DNA of 64,000 bases from Pseudomonas jinjuensis (GTDB lineage Bacteria > Pseudomonadota > Gammaproteobacteria > Pseudomonadales > Pseudomonadaceae). Positions 25,798-34,938 of this stretch are shown here, in pieces (the first letter of the stretch is position 1; the number at the start of each line of letters is the position of its first letter). The DNA lies in the NCBI RefSeq assembly GCF_900103845.1, contig NZ_FNIJ01000004.1:124001-188000 (forward strand), written 5' to 3'. The position numbers were made by a program, and so were the translations under genes. The notes beneath the pieces are model-generated. The model ran no database searches, was not told where the DNA came from, and was given only the letters and a program-made list of their open reading frames with translations.

Positions 25798-26928
25798 ATG
25801 AACGACGCATCCAGGCCGGACGCGCCAGCCCCGCAAGCCGCTCCGGCGGAGGAGCCCGCCGCCGCGCCCGACCGCAGCATCAGGGTGGTGCTCGCACTGA
25901 TCCTGGCGAGCCTGCTGTGGTACCTGCTGGCCGACCGCTTCACCCCCTATACCCAGCAGGCGCGGGTGCAGGCCTATGTGGTGCCGGTCGCCGCCGAGAT
26001 TTCCGGCCAGCTGAAGCGGGTCACCGTCGGCAACAACCAGGAGGTCAGGGCCGGCGACACCCTGTTCGAGGTCGACCAGGAACAGTACCGCATCGCCCTG
26101 GCCCGCGCCCGCGCCGACCTGGAAACCGTGCGCCGGCAGATCGGTGCCGGTACCGCCGGCATCGACGCGGCCCAGGCCGGGCTGGCGGCGGCCCAGGCCA
26201 ACGAGCGCAAGGCGCGGCAGGACAGCGAGCGGTTGCAGCGGCTGTATCGGGAAGACCCCGGCACCGTCTCGGTGCGCCGCCTGGAAGGCGCACGGAACAC
26301 GCACCAGCAGGCGATCAGCCAGGTGGCGGCGGCCCGCGCCGAAGTGCAGCGCGCCCGCGAGCAACAGGGCGGCCAGGAAAGCGAGAACGCCCAGCTGCGC
26401 AGCGCCGCCGCGGCGGTGGAGAAGGCCGAGCTGGACCTGGCCCGCACTGTGGTGCGCGCCGAGTCGGCCGGGCTGGTCACCGACCTGCGCACCGACGTCG
26501 GCCATTTCGTGAATGCCGGTAGCCCGGTCATGACCCTGATCACCATCCACGACCTGTGGATCAGCGCCGACCTGACGGAGAACAACCTCGGCCGCCTGCG
26601 GATCGGCACGCCGGTGCTGGTCATCCTCGATGCGCTGCCCGGCGAGGTGTTCCACGGGCGCATACGCAGCATCGGCCACGGCGTCAGCGTCGGCCAGCCG
26701 CCCCCGCCGGGCGCCCTGCCGACGGTGCAGAACAGCCGCGACTGGCTGCGCCCGGCGCAGCGCTTCCCGGTCATCGTCGAGTTCGACCGCGAGGAACTGG
26801 CGGAGATCGGCAACCTCCGGGTCGGCGGCCAGGTCGAGGTCATGGCCCTGCCCACCGAAGGCAATCCGCTGAACCTGCTGGGGCGCGTCTTCATGTGGCT
26901 GATGAGCTGGCTGTCCTATGCCTATTGA
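25798..26928 (+). CDS. HlyD/EmrA-type membrane-fusion adaptor
   Basis: A 376-residue adaptor: cytoplasmic Pro/Ala-rich N terminus, one TM at about 29-46, lipoyl-like half QARVQAYVVPVAAEISGQLK, a coiled-coil hairpin at about 95-215 and a beta-barrel region with LWISADLTENNLGRLRIGTP. Start ATG 25798 was chosen; an upstream ATG would sit inside the preceding gene. It overlaps the following gene by 11 bp. It should bridge the inner-membrane protein and the outer-membrane channel. Confidence 0.9.
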   Translation: MNDASRPDAPAPQAAPAEEPAAAPDRSIRVVLALILASLLWYLLADRFTPYTQQARVQAYVVPVAAEISGQLKRVTVGNNQEVRAGDTLFEVDQEQYRIALARARADLETVRRQIGAGTAGIDAAQAGLAAAQANERKARQDSERLQRLYREDPGTVSVRRLEGARNTHQQAISQVAAARAEVQRAREQQGGQESENAQLRSAAAAVEKAELDLARTVVRAESAGLVTDLRTDVGHFVNAGSPVMTLITIHDLWISADLTENNLGRLRIGTPVLVILDALPGEVFHGRIRSIGHGVSVGQPPPPGALPTVQNSRDWLRPAQRFPVIVEFDREELAEIGNLRVGGQVEVMALPTEGNPLNLLGRVFMWLMSWLSYAY

Positions 26929-27943
26929 CGCGCTGCGCCGCCGCCGCGCACTGCGCCTGGCCTGCGGCACCGCGCTGTGCCTGGCGGCCAGCTTCGGCCT
27001 GGCGCTGCCGGTCCCCGTGCTGGCGCCGGTATTCGCCCTGCTCCTGCTGGCCCTGCGCACCCAGCCGCTGCCGGTGCGGGCCGCGCCGGCACTGGCGATC
27101 CTGGTCATGGCCTGCAGCGGCAGCGGCCTGCTGCTCATTCCGCTGCTGCGCTACACCCCGGCCAGCGGGGTGCTGCTGGTGGGGCTGTGCCTGTTCCTCT
27201 GCTTCCGCTACGCCCAGCAGGGCGGCAATCCGCTGGTGGCGAACTTCCTGGTGATCGGCCTGACCATGATCTCCGCCGCCGGCGCCAGCGATTTCGGCCT
27301 GGCGCTGTCGGTGGTCGAGGCCATGGCCAAGGGCATGCTGCTGGCGGCCCTTTCCGTGGCGCTGGCGCATCGCCTGTTCCCCGAGCCGCCGGGCGCTCCG
27401 ACACCGCCACCGCCGCCTGTGCCGGACGCGGCGGATGCCGCCTGGATCGCCCTGCGCGCCACGCTGATCGTGCTGCCGGCCTTTCTCCTGGCGCTCATCG
27501 CGCCGGACAGCTTCATGCCGCTGATCATGAAGTCGGTGAGCCTCGGCCAGCAGACCTGCGAGACCCGGGCCCGGCACGCCGCCCGCGAACTCGTCGGCTC
27601 CACCCTGCTGGCCGGCCTGCTGGCCATCGCGATCTGGAGCGCGCTGAGCATGTTCACCCACCTGTGGATGTTCTTCCTCTGGGTGCTGCTGTTCGCCCTG
27701 CTGCAGGCACGCCGGCTGTACGGCGTGGTCGCGACGCGGCAGAGCCCGGCGTTCTGGGTGGGCTGCCTGTCCACCATGCTGATCCTGCTCGGGCAATCCG
27801 TGCAGGACAGCATCGCCGGCCAGGATGTCTACCAGGCCTTCGCCGTGCGCATGGGCCTGTTCCTGCTGGTGTCGATCTATGCCAGCGGGATGCTCTACTG
27901 GATCGACAGCCGGCGCCGACGGACTCTGGCCGTCAGACCTTGA
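26918..27943 (+). CDS. DUF2955 / FUSC-like inner-membrane protein of an efflux system
   Basis: A 341-residue protein with two blocks of hydrophobic segments separated by a Pro-rich linker (about 155-170, a run of prolines), the plan of DUF2955 and aromatic-acid-exporter (FUSC/AaeB-like) proteins. It has no RND or MFS domain, so it is the likely inner-membrane component of this tripartite system. The start lies within the adaptor gene. The 3' end overlaps by 11 bp the convergent regulator gene. Confidence 0.82.
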   Translation: MPIDALRRRRALRLACGTALCLAASFGLALPVPVLAPVFALLLLALRTQPLPVRAAPALAILVMACSGSGLLLIPLLRYTPASGVLLVGLCLFLCFRYAQQGGNPLVANFLVIGLTMISAAGASDFGLALSVVEAMAKGMLLAALSVALAHRLFPEPPGAPTPPPPPVPDAADAAWIALRATLIVLPAFLLALIAPDSFMPLIMKSVSLGQQTCETRARHAARELVGSTLLAGLLAIAIWSALSMFTHLWMFFLWVLLFALLQARRLYGVVATRQSPAFWVGCLSTMLILLGQSVQDSIAGQDVYQAFAVRMGLFLLVSIYASGMLYWIDSRRRRTLAVRP

Positions 27944-28976
27944 AATGGTTGCGCGCGCGGAACTGCCCCGGGGCGATGTCGAACTTCTCGCGGAAGCAGC
28001 GGTGGAAATGCGGCAGCGTGGCGAAGCCGCTGGCCACGGCGATCTCGATCAGCGACTTGTTCGTGTGCTGCAGCAGCTGGCGCGCGTGGGTCAGGCGCAG
28101 CTCCAGGTAGTAGCGCGGTGGCGAAGCGTTCACGTGGCGGCGGAACAGGCGCTCCAGGTGACGCCGGGAAATGCCCGCATAGCGCGCGATCTCGGTGATC
28201 TCGATGGGGTCCTCGATGTTCCGGTGCATCAGCTCCAGGGCCAGCTTGAGCGATTGCGGCAGGGTCGGGTCGAAGTCGATGGAGACCACCGAGACATCGA
28301 CGATGTCCTTCATCTTGTCGCAGCTCAGCACTTCCTCCACGGCGTTCAGCAGCTCCTGGCCGGCGGTGTGGCGCAGCACGGCGAGCATCATGTCCAGCGA
28401 GCTGTTGGCGCCGGCGCAGCTGATCCGCTTGCGGTCGAGCACGTGGGCGTGGCTGGTCACCTTCACGTTGGGGAACAGCTCGGCCATCATCGCCCGGCCG
28501 TCCGGGTGGAAGGCGCATTCGTGGCCGTCCAGCAAGCCGGCCTCGGCGAGGAAATAGGCGCCGTTCCACAGGCCGCCGAGCACCGCGCCGGCCGAGTCGG
28601 CCCGGCGCAGCTTGGCCCGCAGCAGCGGGTCGCTTTCCAGGCGGACGCGGAAGCCGCCGCAGACCACGACGATGTCCTGCTGCTTCTCGTCCAGTTCGTC
28701 CAGGCGGCAGTCGGTGGAAATGGCGATCCCCAGGTCGCTCACGACCAGGTTGCTGTCGCTGTTGCCACCCACCACCTGCACCTCGAACAGCGTGGTCGAG
28801 CTCATGAGGTTGGCCGTCACCAGCGCATCCACCGCACCGGTGAAGGCCATCATCGAGAAATGCTCGCGCAGGACGAAGGCCACGCGGCGCACCGGCGTGG
28901 TCAGCCCGGCGCGGCTGGCCTTGTCCAGATGGGCCAGGTTCTTGCTCTTCAGCACGCTCTCGAATGAGGTTCTCAT
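27933..28976 (-). CDS. GlxA/GbdR-like AraC-family regulator
   Basis: A 347-residue regulator: an N-terminal DJ-1/PfpI amidotransferase-like domain (about 30-220; VVVCGGFRVRLES, GGLWNGAYFLAEAGLLDG) and a C-terminal AraC double HTH (EITEIARYAGISRRHLERLF and LIEIAVASGFATLPHFHRCF). This is the architecture of GbdR and CdhR, which control glycine betaine and carnitine catabolism in Pseudomonas. Next to a betaine-type transporter and a GbcA-like Rieske oxygenase, control of a quaternary-amine pathway is a fair inference. It is followed upstream by the MmgE/PrpD gene in the same direction. Confidence 0.85.
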   Translation of the reverse strand: MRTSFESVLKSKNLAHLDKASRAGLTTPVRRVAFVLREHFSMMAFTGAVDALVTANLMSSTTLFEVQVVGGNSDSNLVVSDLGIAISTDCRLDELDEKQQDIVVVCGGFRVRLESDPLLRAKLRRADSAGAVLGGLWNGAYFLAEAGLLDGHECAFHPDGRAMMAELFPNVKVTSHAHVLDRKRISCAGANSSLDMMLAVLRHTAGQELLNAVEEVLSCDKMKDIVDVSVVSIDFDPTLPQSLKLALELMHRNIEDPIEITEIARYAGISRRHLERLFRRHVNASPPRYYLELRLTHARQLLQHTNKSLIEIAVASGFATLPHFHRCFREKFDIAPGQFRARNHFKV

Positions 28977-29021
28977 CGCTCGACTCGCTGGCGCCCGGGC
29001 GCCGGTTCAACAGCCATCTCG

Positions 29022-30371
29022 TTATCGCTGTCCTCTGTCACCGGAGAACAGCAGCGCGAACAATCTCTCACAATCGGGGCTGTCGGGAAGTGCCGCAACC
29101 GCCTCTTCGATTGCCCGGCGCGACGCTTCGTCCAGACTGATGCCGGCGAGCAGGTCGAATTTCGCGCGGAATTCCGCCTGGCTCATGGCGGTTGCCGGGT
29201 CGCCCCTGGCCGCGGTGACCGGGCTGGCGAAGGTCTGGCCGTCCTTGAGGGTGACCGAGACGATCGACAGGATTTCCCCGGGGAAGCGCGCGGAAAGCTC
29301 GTCGTTCTCGACTATCTCGATCCGGCGGCTGACGGCGAGGATGTCGGGGGCGTGGATCGCCTCCCCCGTCACCTCCAGCGGGCCGACCTGCCCGCGCACC
29401 ACCAGCGCCGCCAGCGGGAAGGCCAGCGCGTACTGCGCCTCGTCGGCATTGGCTGGAGTATGCCCTTGCAGGCGCATGGATTCATGGAAGGTTTCGACCC
29501 GGATCAGCTCGATATCGCCACCGCGGATCTGCGGGTGCTCGGCCAGCAGCGCCGTCATCGCCGTGAGCGCCGGCTGCGCCCAGCGGCACACCGGCCAGGG
29601 CTTGAAGTACTGGGCGTCGATCTCCCAGCGTTCGCCCAGGTCCCGCCAGAAAGGCGCTACCTCTGCGTTTTCCACCGTCTCGGCCGGTGCGCCGGTGACG
29701 CCGGCCTCCGCCATCAGCAGCGCATTGAGGCCAGCGTAGGCCCCTGCCCCGTGGGCGTCGCGCAGCATCGAGGGATGATCGACCAGGCGCATCATCGGGC
29801 AGCGCGGACCGAAGTATTCGGCGATGCCCAGGGCATGGCGGAAGGTTTCCTCGTCCAGCCCCAGCAGGCGCGCGCCGCCACAGACGACGCCGATGCCGGA
29901 GAAGGCGCCGGAGGCGTGGTATTCGGGGGCCGTGGCCATCAGCGCAGCGCCGGCGCGCAGGGCGGTTTCGTAGCCGATGCAGAGGGCGCTGAGCAGCTCC
30001 TCGCCGCTCACCTCCCTGCCCTGTTCGCGGAAGGCATCCACCAGCGCCAGCAGGGCCGGCACCACGGTCGCCCCGGCATGGCCCTTGGAGGTGAAGTGGC
30101 CTTCATGGGCATCCAGGCTGTCGATGTTGAAGCCACCGGCCCAGGCGGCGCCGAGCGGATGCACCGCGCGGCCGTCGAACAGCAGGCGGCTGGCCAGGGC
30201 GCCCGCCGGGTAATGCGCCAGCGCATAACGCTTGAGGGTCTGGCTGGTGTGGTTGTCCCGCGCCCCGGCGGCGACGCCGAGGATGTCCAGCAGGCAGGTC
30301 TGCAGCAGCTCGCGGGTATGCGCCGGAGCCTGGCTGAAGTGGAAATCGCGGACGAACGAATAGAGCGACAT
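29022..30371 (-). CDS. MmgE/PrpD family protein
   Basis: A 449-residue protein of the 2-methylcitrate dehydratase / iminodisuccinate epimerase superfamily. Conserved features: GVAAGARDN, AGGFNIDSLDAHEGHFTSKG, HASGAFSGIGVVCGGARLLG, and KPWPVCRWAQPAL (position equivalent to the family's KxYPxC motif). There is no prpC/prpB nearby, so methylcitrate is unlikely as substrate. It follows the ABC transporter genes in the same direction (69 bp from the binding-protein stop). Start ATG 30369-30371 has GGAG upstream. Confidence 0.82.
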   Translation of the reverse strand: MSLYSFVRDFHFSQAPAHTRELLQTCLLDILGVAAGARDNHTSQTLKRYALAHYPAGALASRLLFDGRAVHPLGAAWAGGFNIDSLDAHEGHFTSKGHAGATVVPALLALVDAFREQGREVSGEELLSALCIGYETALRAGAALMATAPEYHASGAFSGIGVVCGGARLLGLDEETFRHALGIAEYFGPRCPMMRLVDHPSMLRDAHGAGAYAGLNALLMAEAGVTGAPAETVENAEVAPFWRDLGERWEIDAQYFKPWPVCRWAQPALTAMTALLAEHPQIRGGDIELIRVETFHESMRLQGHTPANADEAQYALAFPLAALVVRGQVGPLEVTGEAIHAPDILAVSRRIEIVENDELSARFPGEILSIVSVTLKDGQTFASPVTAARGDPATAMSQAEFRAKFDLLAGISLDEASRRAIEEAVAALPDSPDCERLFALLFSGDRGQR

Positions 30372-30440
30372 GTGGGTACTCCACAGACGGAACTCGGGAA
30401 AGGGAAAGGCGGGTGCCCGGCCACGGGGCACCCCGGGCTA

Positions 30441-31475
30441 TTACTTCTTGCTGACCTGGTTGCCGGCGGCGGCGCGGGATTCCTGCAGCCAGGCGTCGAA
30501 CTGCTGACGGTGCGCGGCGACCCACTCGTCCGCATGGCGACGGACGTCGGCGGGCTTGTTCTCGCCGTTCTGCATCTTCAGGTTCTGCTGGCTCTCGTCA
30601 GCGGCGCTGATCTGCACCAGCGAGAGGAACTTCAGCGCGGCCGGGTTCTTCTCGGCGAAGTCCTTGTTCACTATCGCTTCCACCTTGTCGATGGCGAAGC
30701 CGAGGTTCTTGCCCTGGTAGGTGGTGTTCACGTCGTTCTTGCCGTCCGGCAGATCGGTGTAGGGCACCTCCAGCCAGACCACGTCCTTGCCCTCCACCAG
30801 CACGCCGGCGATCCACTGCGGCACCCAGGTGAAGTACAGGACCGGCTGGCCCTGCTTGTAGCGGGTGATGGTGTCCGCCATCAGCGCGAAGTAGGAGCCG
30901 CGGTTGTGGGTGACGGTCTTCTCCAGGTCGTATGCCTCGAGGTGGTGGTCGATCACCAGCTCGCAGCCCCAGCCGGGGTTGCAGCCGGTCAGGTCGGCCT
31001 TGCCGTCGCCGTCGATGTCGAACAGCTTGGCGATTTCCGGCTTCTTCAGGTCGGTCAGGTACTTGATGTTGTAGGCATCGGCGGTCTTCTTGTCGATCAG
31101 GTAGCCCTGCAGCACGCCGGGGATGACGTCGCCGGCCTTGACCAGGTTCTCGTCGCCGCCGACCTTCTGGTAGAAGTTGTCGTGCAGCTTGTCCCAGAAG
31201 TGCACGGTGAAGTCCGCATCGCCGTAGGACAGCGCGACCATCATCGCCGCGTATTCGGTTTCCTTGGGTTCCTGCACGTCATAGCCCAGCTCGCGCAGGC
31301 CGGCCATGGCCACCTCGCCGCGGAAGCGCTCCTCGGCGATCGGCGGGAAGATCGGGTTGACCTTGACGCCCTCGCCCGGCTTGTCCGCCGAAGCCGCCAT
31401 CCCGTAAAGCGGCACCAGGCTCAGGGTGACCACGGAAGCGCATTGCCGAAACTTTCTGGTGAAGTCGAAGAACAT
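30441..31475 (-). CDS. Glycine-betaine-type ABC transporter substrate-binding protein (ProX-like)
   Basis: A 344-residue secreted binding protein with a signal peptide of about 28 residues (ending YGMAASA). The OpuAC/ProX fold shows VHFWDKLH, GYLIDKKTADAYN, TGCNPGWGCE and YFTWVPQWIAG; the Trp residues could form the aromatic cage for a quaternary ammonium. It is the third gene of a leftward ATPase-permease-binding-protein operon, 65 bp from the permease stop. Substrate: betaine-like, not assignable further. Confidence 0.88.
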   Translation of the reverse strand: MFFDFTRKFRQCASVVTLSLVPLYGMAASADKPGEGVKVNPIFPPIAEERFRGEVAMAGLRELGYDVQEPKETEYAAMMVALSYGDADFTVHFWDKLHDNFYQKVGGDENLVKAGDVIPGVLQGYLIDKKTADAYNIKYLTDLKKPEIAKLFDIDGDGKADLTGCNPGWGCELVIDHHLEAYDLEKTVTHNRGSYFALMADTITRYKQGQPVLYFTWVPQWIAGVLVEGKDVVWLEVPYTDLPDGKNDVNTTYQGKNLGFAIDKVEAIVNKDFAEKNPAALKFLSLVQISAADESQQNLKMQNGENKPADVRRHADEWVAAHRQQFDAWLQESRAAAGNQVSKK

Positions 31476-31540
31476 CGTCGCGTACCTCTTGTTGTTTTAC
31501 TGTGGTCCGACGGACCGCTGGGGATTCGCTTAGGAAAGGT

Positions 31541-32488
31541 TCACGCTGCCTTGCCGCGCGCCGGTTGGCTGCCGAACAGCCGCAGCACGAGGCCTACCGG
31601 ACCGCTGTGGTACCAGCGCAGGCTCGGGTCGGAGTTGGTGCGTTCGCCCATCGCCTGGGTCAGGCGGTCGAGGAAGATCGCCAGCAGCACCAGCCCTACC
31701 CCGCCGACGGTCGCCAGGCCCATGTCCAGGCGGCCGATGCCGCGCAGGACCATCTGGCCGAGGCCGCCCACCGAGATCATCGAGGCGATCACCACCATCG
31801 ACAGCGAGAGCATCAGCGTCTGGTTCAGGCCGGCCATGATGGTCGGCGTGGCGAGCGGCAGTTGCACGCGCATCAGCATCTGCCGCGGCGTGCAGCCGAA
31901 GGCGCGGGCCGCCTCGATCTTGTCCTCGGGCACCTGGCGGATGCCGAGGTTGGTCAGGCGCACCAGCGGCGGCACGGCGAAGACGATGGTCACCAGCACG
32001 CCGGGGACGTTGCCGATGCCGAACAGCATCACCACCGGCACCAGGTAGACGAACGCGGGAAGGGTCTGCATCGCATCGAGGATCGGCCGGACGATCTTTT
32101 CCAGCCGGTCGCTGCGGGCGGAAAGGATGCCCAGCGGCACGCCGATCAGCGCGCAGAAGAACACCGAGGTCAGCACCAGCGCCAGGGTGGTCATGGACTC
32201 GGACCACACGCCGATCAGGCCGAGCAGGGTCAGGGTCACCACGCACAGCCAGCCGATGCGCTGGCCGCCGATCTGCCAGCCGAGCAGGCCGGACAGCAGG
32301 ATGCCGATGGACGGAGGAATGCTCTGCAGGACGTATTCGAAACCGTTGAGGACCTGGTCGATGGGCCAGCGGATGGCGCGGAACACATCGCGGAAGTTGT
32401 GCACCAGGTAGTTGAGGGTGTTTTCCACCCAGTCGCCGAGGGGAATCGTGGCGCTCTGGAAGGGATCGAGGAGACTGAATTCGGACAT
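31541..32488 (-). CDS. Glycine-betaine-type ABC transporter permease (ProW-like)
   Basis: A 315-residue inner-membrane permease with an extended N-terminal region and the EAA-like loop [20 protein letters not shown], then [24 protein letters not shown], characteristic of ProW. It lies between the ATPase and binding-protein genes with short gaps. ATG at 32486-32488. Confidence 0.9.
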   Translation of the reverse strand: MSEFSLLDPFQSATIPLGDWVENTLNYLVHNFRDVFRAIRWPIDQVLNGFEYVLQSIPPSIGILLSGLLGWQIGGQRIGWLCVVTLTLLGLIGVWSESMTTLALVLTSVFFCALIGVPLGILSARSDRLEKIVRPILDAMQTLPAFVYLVPVVMLFGIGNVPGVLVTIVFAVPPLVRLTNLGIRQVPEDKIEAARAFGCTPRQMLMRVQLPLATPTIMAGLNQTLMLSLSMVVIASMISVGGLGQMVLRGIGRLDMGLATVGGVGLVLLAIFLDRLTQAMGERTNSDPSLRWYHSGPVGLVLRLFGSQPARGKAA

Positions 32489-32537
32489 GCTGGATACCTG
32501 CTCTAAGAAGTTGCGGCTCTGGCGAACCTGACGACGC

Positions 32538-33710
32538 TCAGTGGCGGCTCAGGGTGTGCAGCAGCTGATTCTTGGAAATGGTGCCCTTGAGGGCGCCTCC
32601 GCGGTCCAGGACCGGTACCGGATACGGCAGCGTCGCGACGATATCCAGCACGTCATGCAGGGGGGTGTCGGTGTAGACGGGGCTCTGCTGGTACAGGCTG
32701 AGCTGTTCGCCCGGCAGGGTGTCGTCGACGCTGCCGGATTCGTTGGTGCCTACCACGCTGAGCAGCTGGCCGCGCTCGTCGACCAGGTAGCCGTAGGGCA
32801 CGCCCGCCTTGAAGTGCGGCGCCTTGCCGTTGACCCGGCAGACCACGTCCGGGTCGAGCTGGGCGACGTCGCCGGCCTTGAGCACCCGCGAGCTGTCGAA
32901 GCCCTTGAAGAAGGTCTCCACGTACTCGTTGGCGGGGTGGTTGATCAGTTCCTGCGGGGTGCCGATCTGCACCACCCGTCCGCCTTCCATGATCGCGATG
33001 CGATGGCCGATGCGGATGGCTTCCTCGATGTCGTGGGAGATGAAGATGATGGTGCGCTGCTGCTCGGCCTGCAGGCGGATCAGCTCGCCCTGCATTTCGC
33101 TGCGGATCAGCGGGTCGAGGGCGGAGAACGCCTCGTCCATGAGCAGGATGGTGGGGTCGTTGGCCAGCGCGCGGGCCAGGCCGACGCGCTGCTGCATGCC
33201 GCCGGAGAGCTGGTGCGGATAGCTGTTCTCGTGGCCGGCCAGGCCCACCTGGCGCAGTGCCTCGGCGGCGCGGGCGTGGCGTTCGCTTTCGGCCACGCCG
33301 GAAATCTCCAGGCCGAAGGCGGTGTTCTCCAGCACGCTCATGTGCGGCATCAGCGCGAAGGACTGGAACACCATGCCCATTTCCCTGCGTCGCACGTCGA
33401 GCAGCGCCTTGTCCGACAGGCCGGTGATCTCGCGGCCGTTCAGGTGGATGCTGCCGGAAGTCGGCTCGATCAGGCGGTTGAACAGCCGCACCATGGTCGA
33501 CTTGCCTGAGCCAGACAGTCCCATGATGACGAAAATCTCGCCGCGCTTGACCGAGAAACTGGCGTCGAAGACCCCTACGACATGACCGGTCTTGCGGAAA
33601 ATCTCATTCTTGTCGGCACCCTTGCGCAACATCTCCATGGCGACTTCCGGATGGGGTCCGAATACCTTGAAGATGTTCTTCACCGAAAGAATATCGTCAG
33701 CCTGGCTCAT
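32538..33710 (-). CDS. Glycine-betaine-type ABC transporter ATPase with CBS domains (ProV-like)
   Basis: A 390-residue ATPase: Walker [11 protein letters not shown]-loop [11 protein letters not shown], signature [15 protein letters not shown], Walker [13 protein letters not shown], His switch FISHDIEEA, then a C-terminal CBS pair that in OpuA/ProV senses ionic strength. It is first in the leftward operon with permease, binding protein and perhaps the MmgE/PrpD gene. An inverted repeat (33750-33782) lies about 40 bp upstream. Confidence 0.93.
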   Translation of the reverse strand: MSQADDILSVKNIFKVFGPHPEVAMEMLRKGADKNEIFRKTGHVVGVFDASFSVKRGEIFVIMGLSGSGKSTMVRLFNRLIEPTSGSIHLNGREITGLSDKALLDVRRREMGMVFQSFALMPHMSVLENTAFGLEISGVAESERHARAAEALRQVGLAGHENSYPHQLSGGMQQRVGLARALANDPTILLMDEAFSALDPLIRSEMQGELIRLQAEQQRTIIFISHDIEEAIRIGHRIAIMEGGRVVQIGTPQELINHPANEYVETFFKGFDSSRVLKAGDVAQLDPDVVCRVNGKAPHFKAGVPYGYLVDERGQLLSVVGTNESGSVDDTLPGEQLSLYQQSPVYTDTPLHDVLDIVATLPYPVPVLDRGGALKGTISKNQLLHTLSRH

Positions 33711-33749
33711 ACAACCCTCTTTGTTATCTTTATGACGGATCAGTCAACT

Positions 33750-33782
33750 TCGTACTTTTCACATGTATTGCGACAAGTACGA
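33750..33782. promoter_or_regulatory. Inverted repeat upstream of the ABC transporter operon
   Basis: TCGTACTT and AAGTACGA, a perfect 8-bp inverted repeat with a 17-bp spacer, about 40 bp upstream of the ATPase start. It is a candidate operator in the 215-bp gap 33711-33925. Confidence 0.4.
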
Positions 33783-33925
33783 GATAGGCCGGATATATGC
33801 CGGCGTGCAGAAATTCCTGCTCTTCAAAATCGGCTCCATACATGGCGCCGCACTGCACCTTCAAATTAGGATTTGGTTATCCCAGCGTCCAACGACATTT
33901 GTTCGCCCTTAACCATAACTTCATG

Positions 33926-34852
33926 TTATCGGTTGCGAGTCGCGTCTCCCGGCACGCTGTCCGCGCCCTGTTCTCCCCCGCCCTGGCGGGCCAGGAACAC
34001 GGCGGCGAGCATCACCATCAGCCCGCCGCAGAGCATGGCGACGGTGAGCCGCTCGCCCATGAACAGCACCGCGATGGTCACCGCCACCACCGGTTCCACC
34101 GTCGACAGCGTGGCCGCCGCCGAGGAGCCTATGCGCGGCGAACCGGCGAGGAAGGCCGCGACCGGCACCAGGGTGGCGAACAGCGCCAGCCCTGCCGTTC
34201 CCCACCATCCCGCGCCCGTGGCCGGGAACGCCGCACCGCGGAACAGCGCCGCCACGGCGAAGGTCAGCGCGCAGCCGAGCAACAGCATGGCCGCCGAGGC
34301 CAGCGGGTCCTCATGGCAGATGCGGTGGGTGCCGTAGATGATCGACGCGCCGTAGCACATCGCCGCGAACAGCGCCCAGAGCGCGCCCAGCGATGCGCCG
34401 GACAGGCTCAGCCCGGTCGCCAGCAGCACCCCGCCCAGCGCCAGCACCAGGCTGGCCAGCTTGAGCGCGCTGGTGCGCTCGCCCAGGCAGGCGATGGAGA
34501 CCACCGTGACGAAGGCCGGGAAGGTGTACACCACGATGATCGCCAGGCTCACCGAGGTCGAACGGCAGGCGTTGTAGTAGCCCAGCGCCGCGAGCCCGTA
34601 GCCGACGCCCAGCAGCAGGTTCTGCCGCGCCAGCCGGCCGCTCGGCAGCGGTATCCCGCGCCAGCGCAGGAATGCCAGCAAGGCCAGCGCGGCGATGGAG
34701 AAGCGCGCCAGCAGCAGGCCCACCGGATCGGCTCCGCCGGCATAGGCGTACTGGGCGAAGAACGGCTGCAGGCCGTAGCAGAACGCCGCCAGCAGCACCA
34801 GGCAGAAGCCCCGGGCGTGTCCGTCGCGAAGAGAAGAGGAATGTGATTGCAT
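33926..34852 (-). CDS. EamA/DMT-family exporter
   Basis: A 308-residue protein with ten hydrophobic segments in two EamA repeats (CLVLLAAFCYGLQPFFAQYA; STVEPVVAVTIAVLFMGERL at the second). Family members export amino acids or metabolites. Start ATG 34850-34852 with AGGAAG was preferred to an ATG six codons earlier. It follows the Rieske gene in the same direction, but a strong terminator lies only 23 bp upstream, so its expression may depend on read-through. Confidence 0.85.
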   Translation of the reverse strand: MQSHSSSLRDGHARGFCLVLLAAFCYGLQPFFAQYAYAGGADPVGLLLARFSIAALALLAFLRWRGIPLPSGRLARQNLLLGVGYGLAALGYYNACRSTSVSLAIIVVYTFPAFVTVVSIACLGERTSALKLASLVLALGGVLLATGLSLSGASLGALWALFAAMCYGASIIYGTHRICHEDPLASAAMLLLGCALTFAVAALFRGAAFPATGAGWWGTAGLALFATLVPVAAFLAGSPRIGSSAAATLSTVEPVVAVTIAVLFMGERLTVAMLCGGLMVMLAAVFLARQGGGEQGADSVPGDATRNR

Positions 34853-34874
34853 CGTTGCTTCCTGGGCCATGGAC

Positions 34875-34911
34875 GAAAAAACCCCGTTTCACCGGAGCGG
34901 TGAAACGGGGT
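34875..34911 (-). terminator. Strong intrinsic terminator after the Rieske gene
   Basis: On the minus strand ACCCCGTTTCACC pairs with GGTGAAACGGGGT (13 bp, 5-nt loop) and is followed by TTTTTTCG. It stands between the Rieske stop (34939) and the EamA start (34852). Confidence 0.9.
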
Positions 34912-34938
34912 CGCAGCGAGGAAAGGCGGTGCGGGAAA

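Noticed and set aside
29022-30371. MmgE/PrpD gene as part of a methylcitrate cycle
   Set aside because: No prpB, prpC or acnD nearby; the context is a quaternary-amine transporter and regulator.
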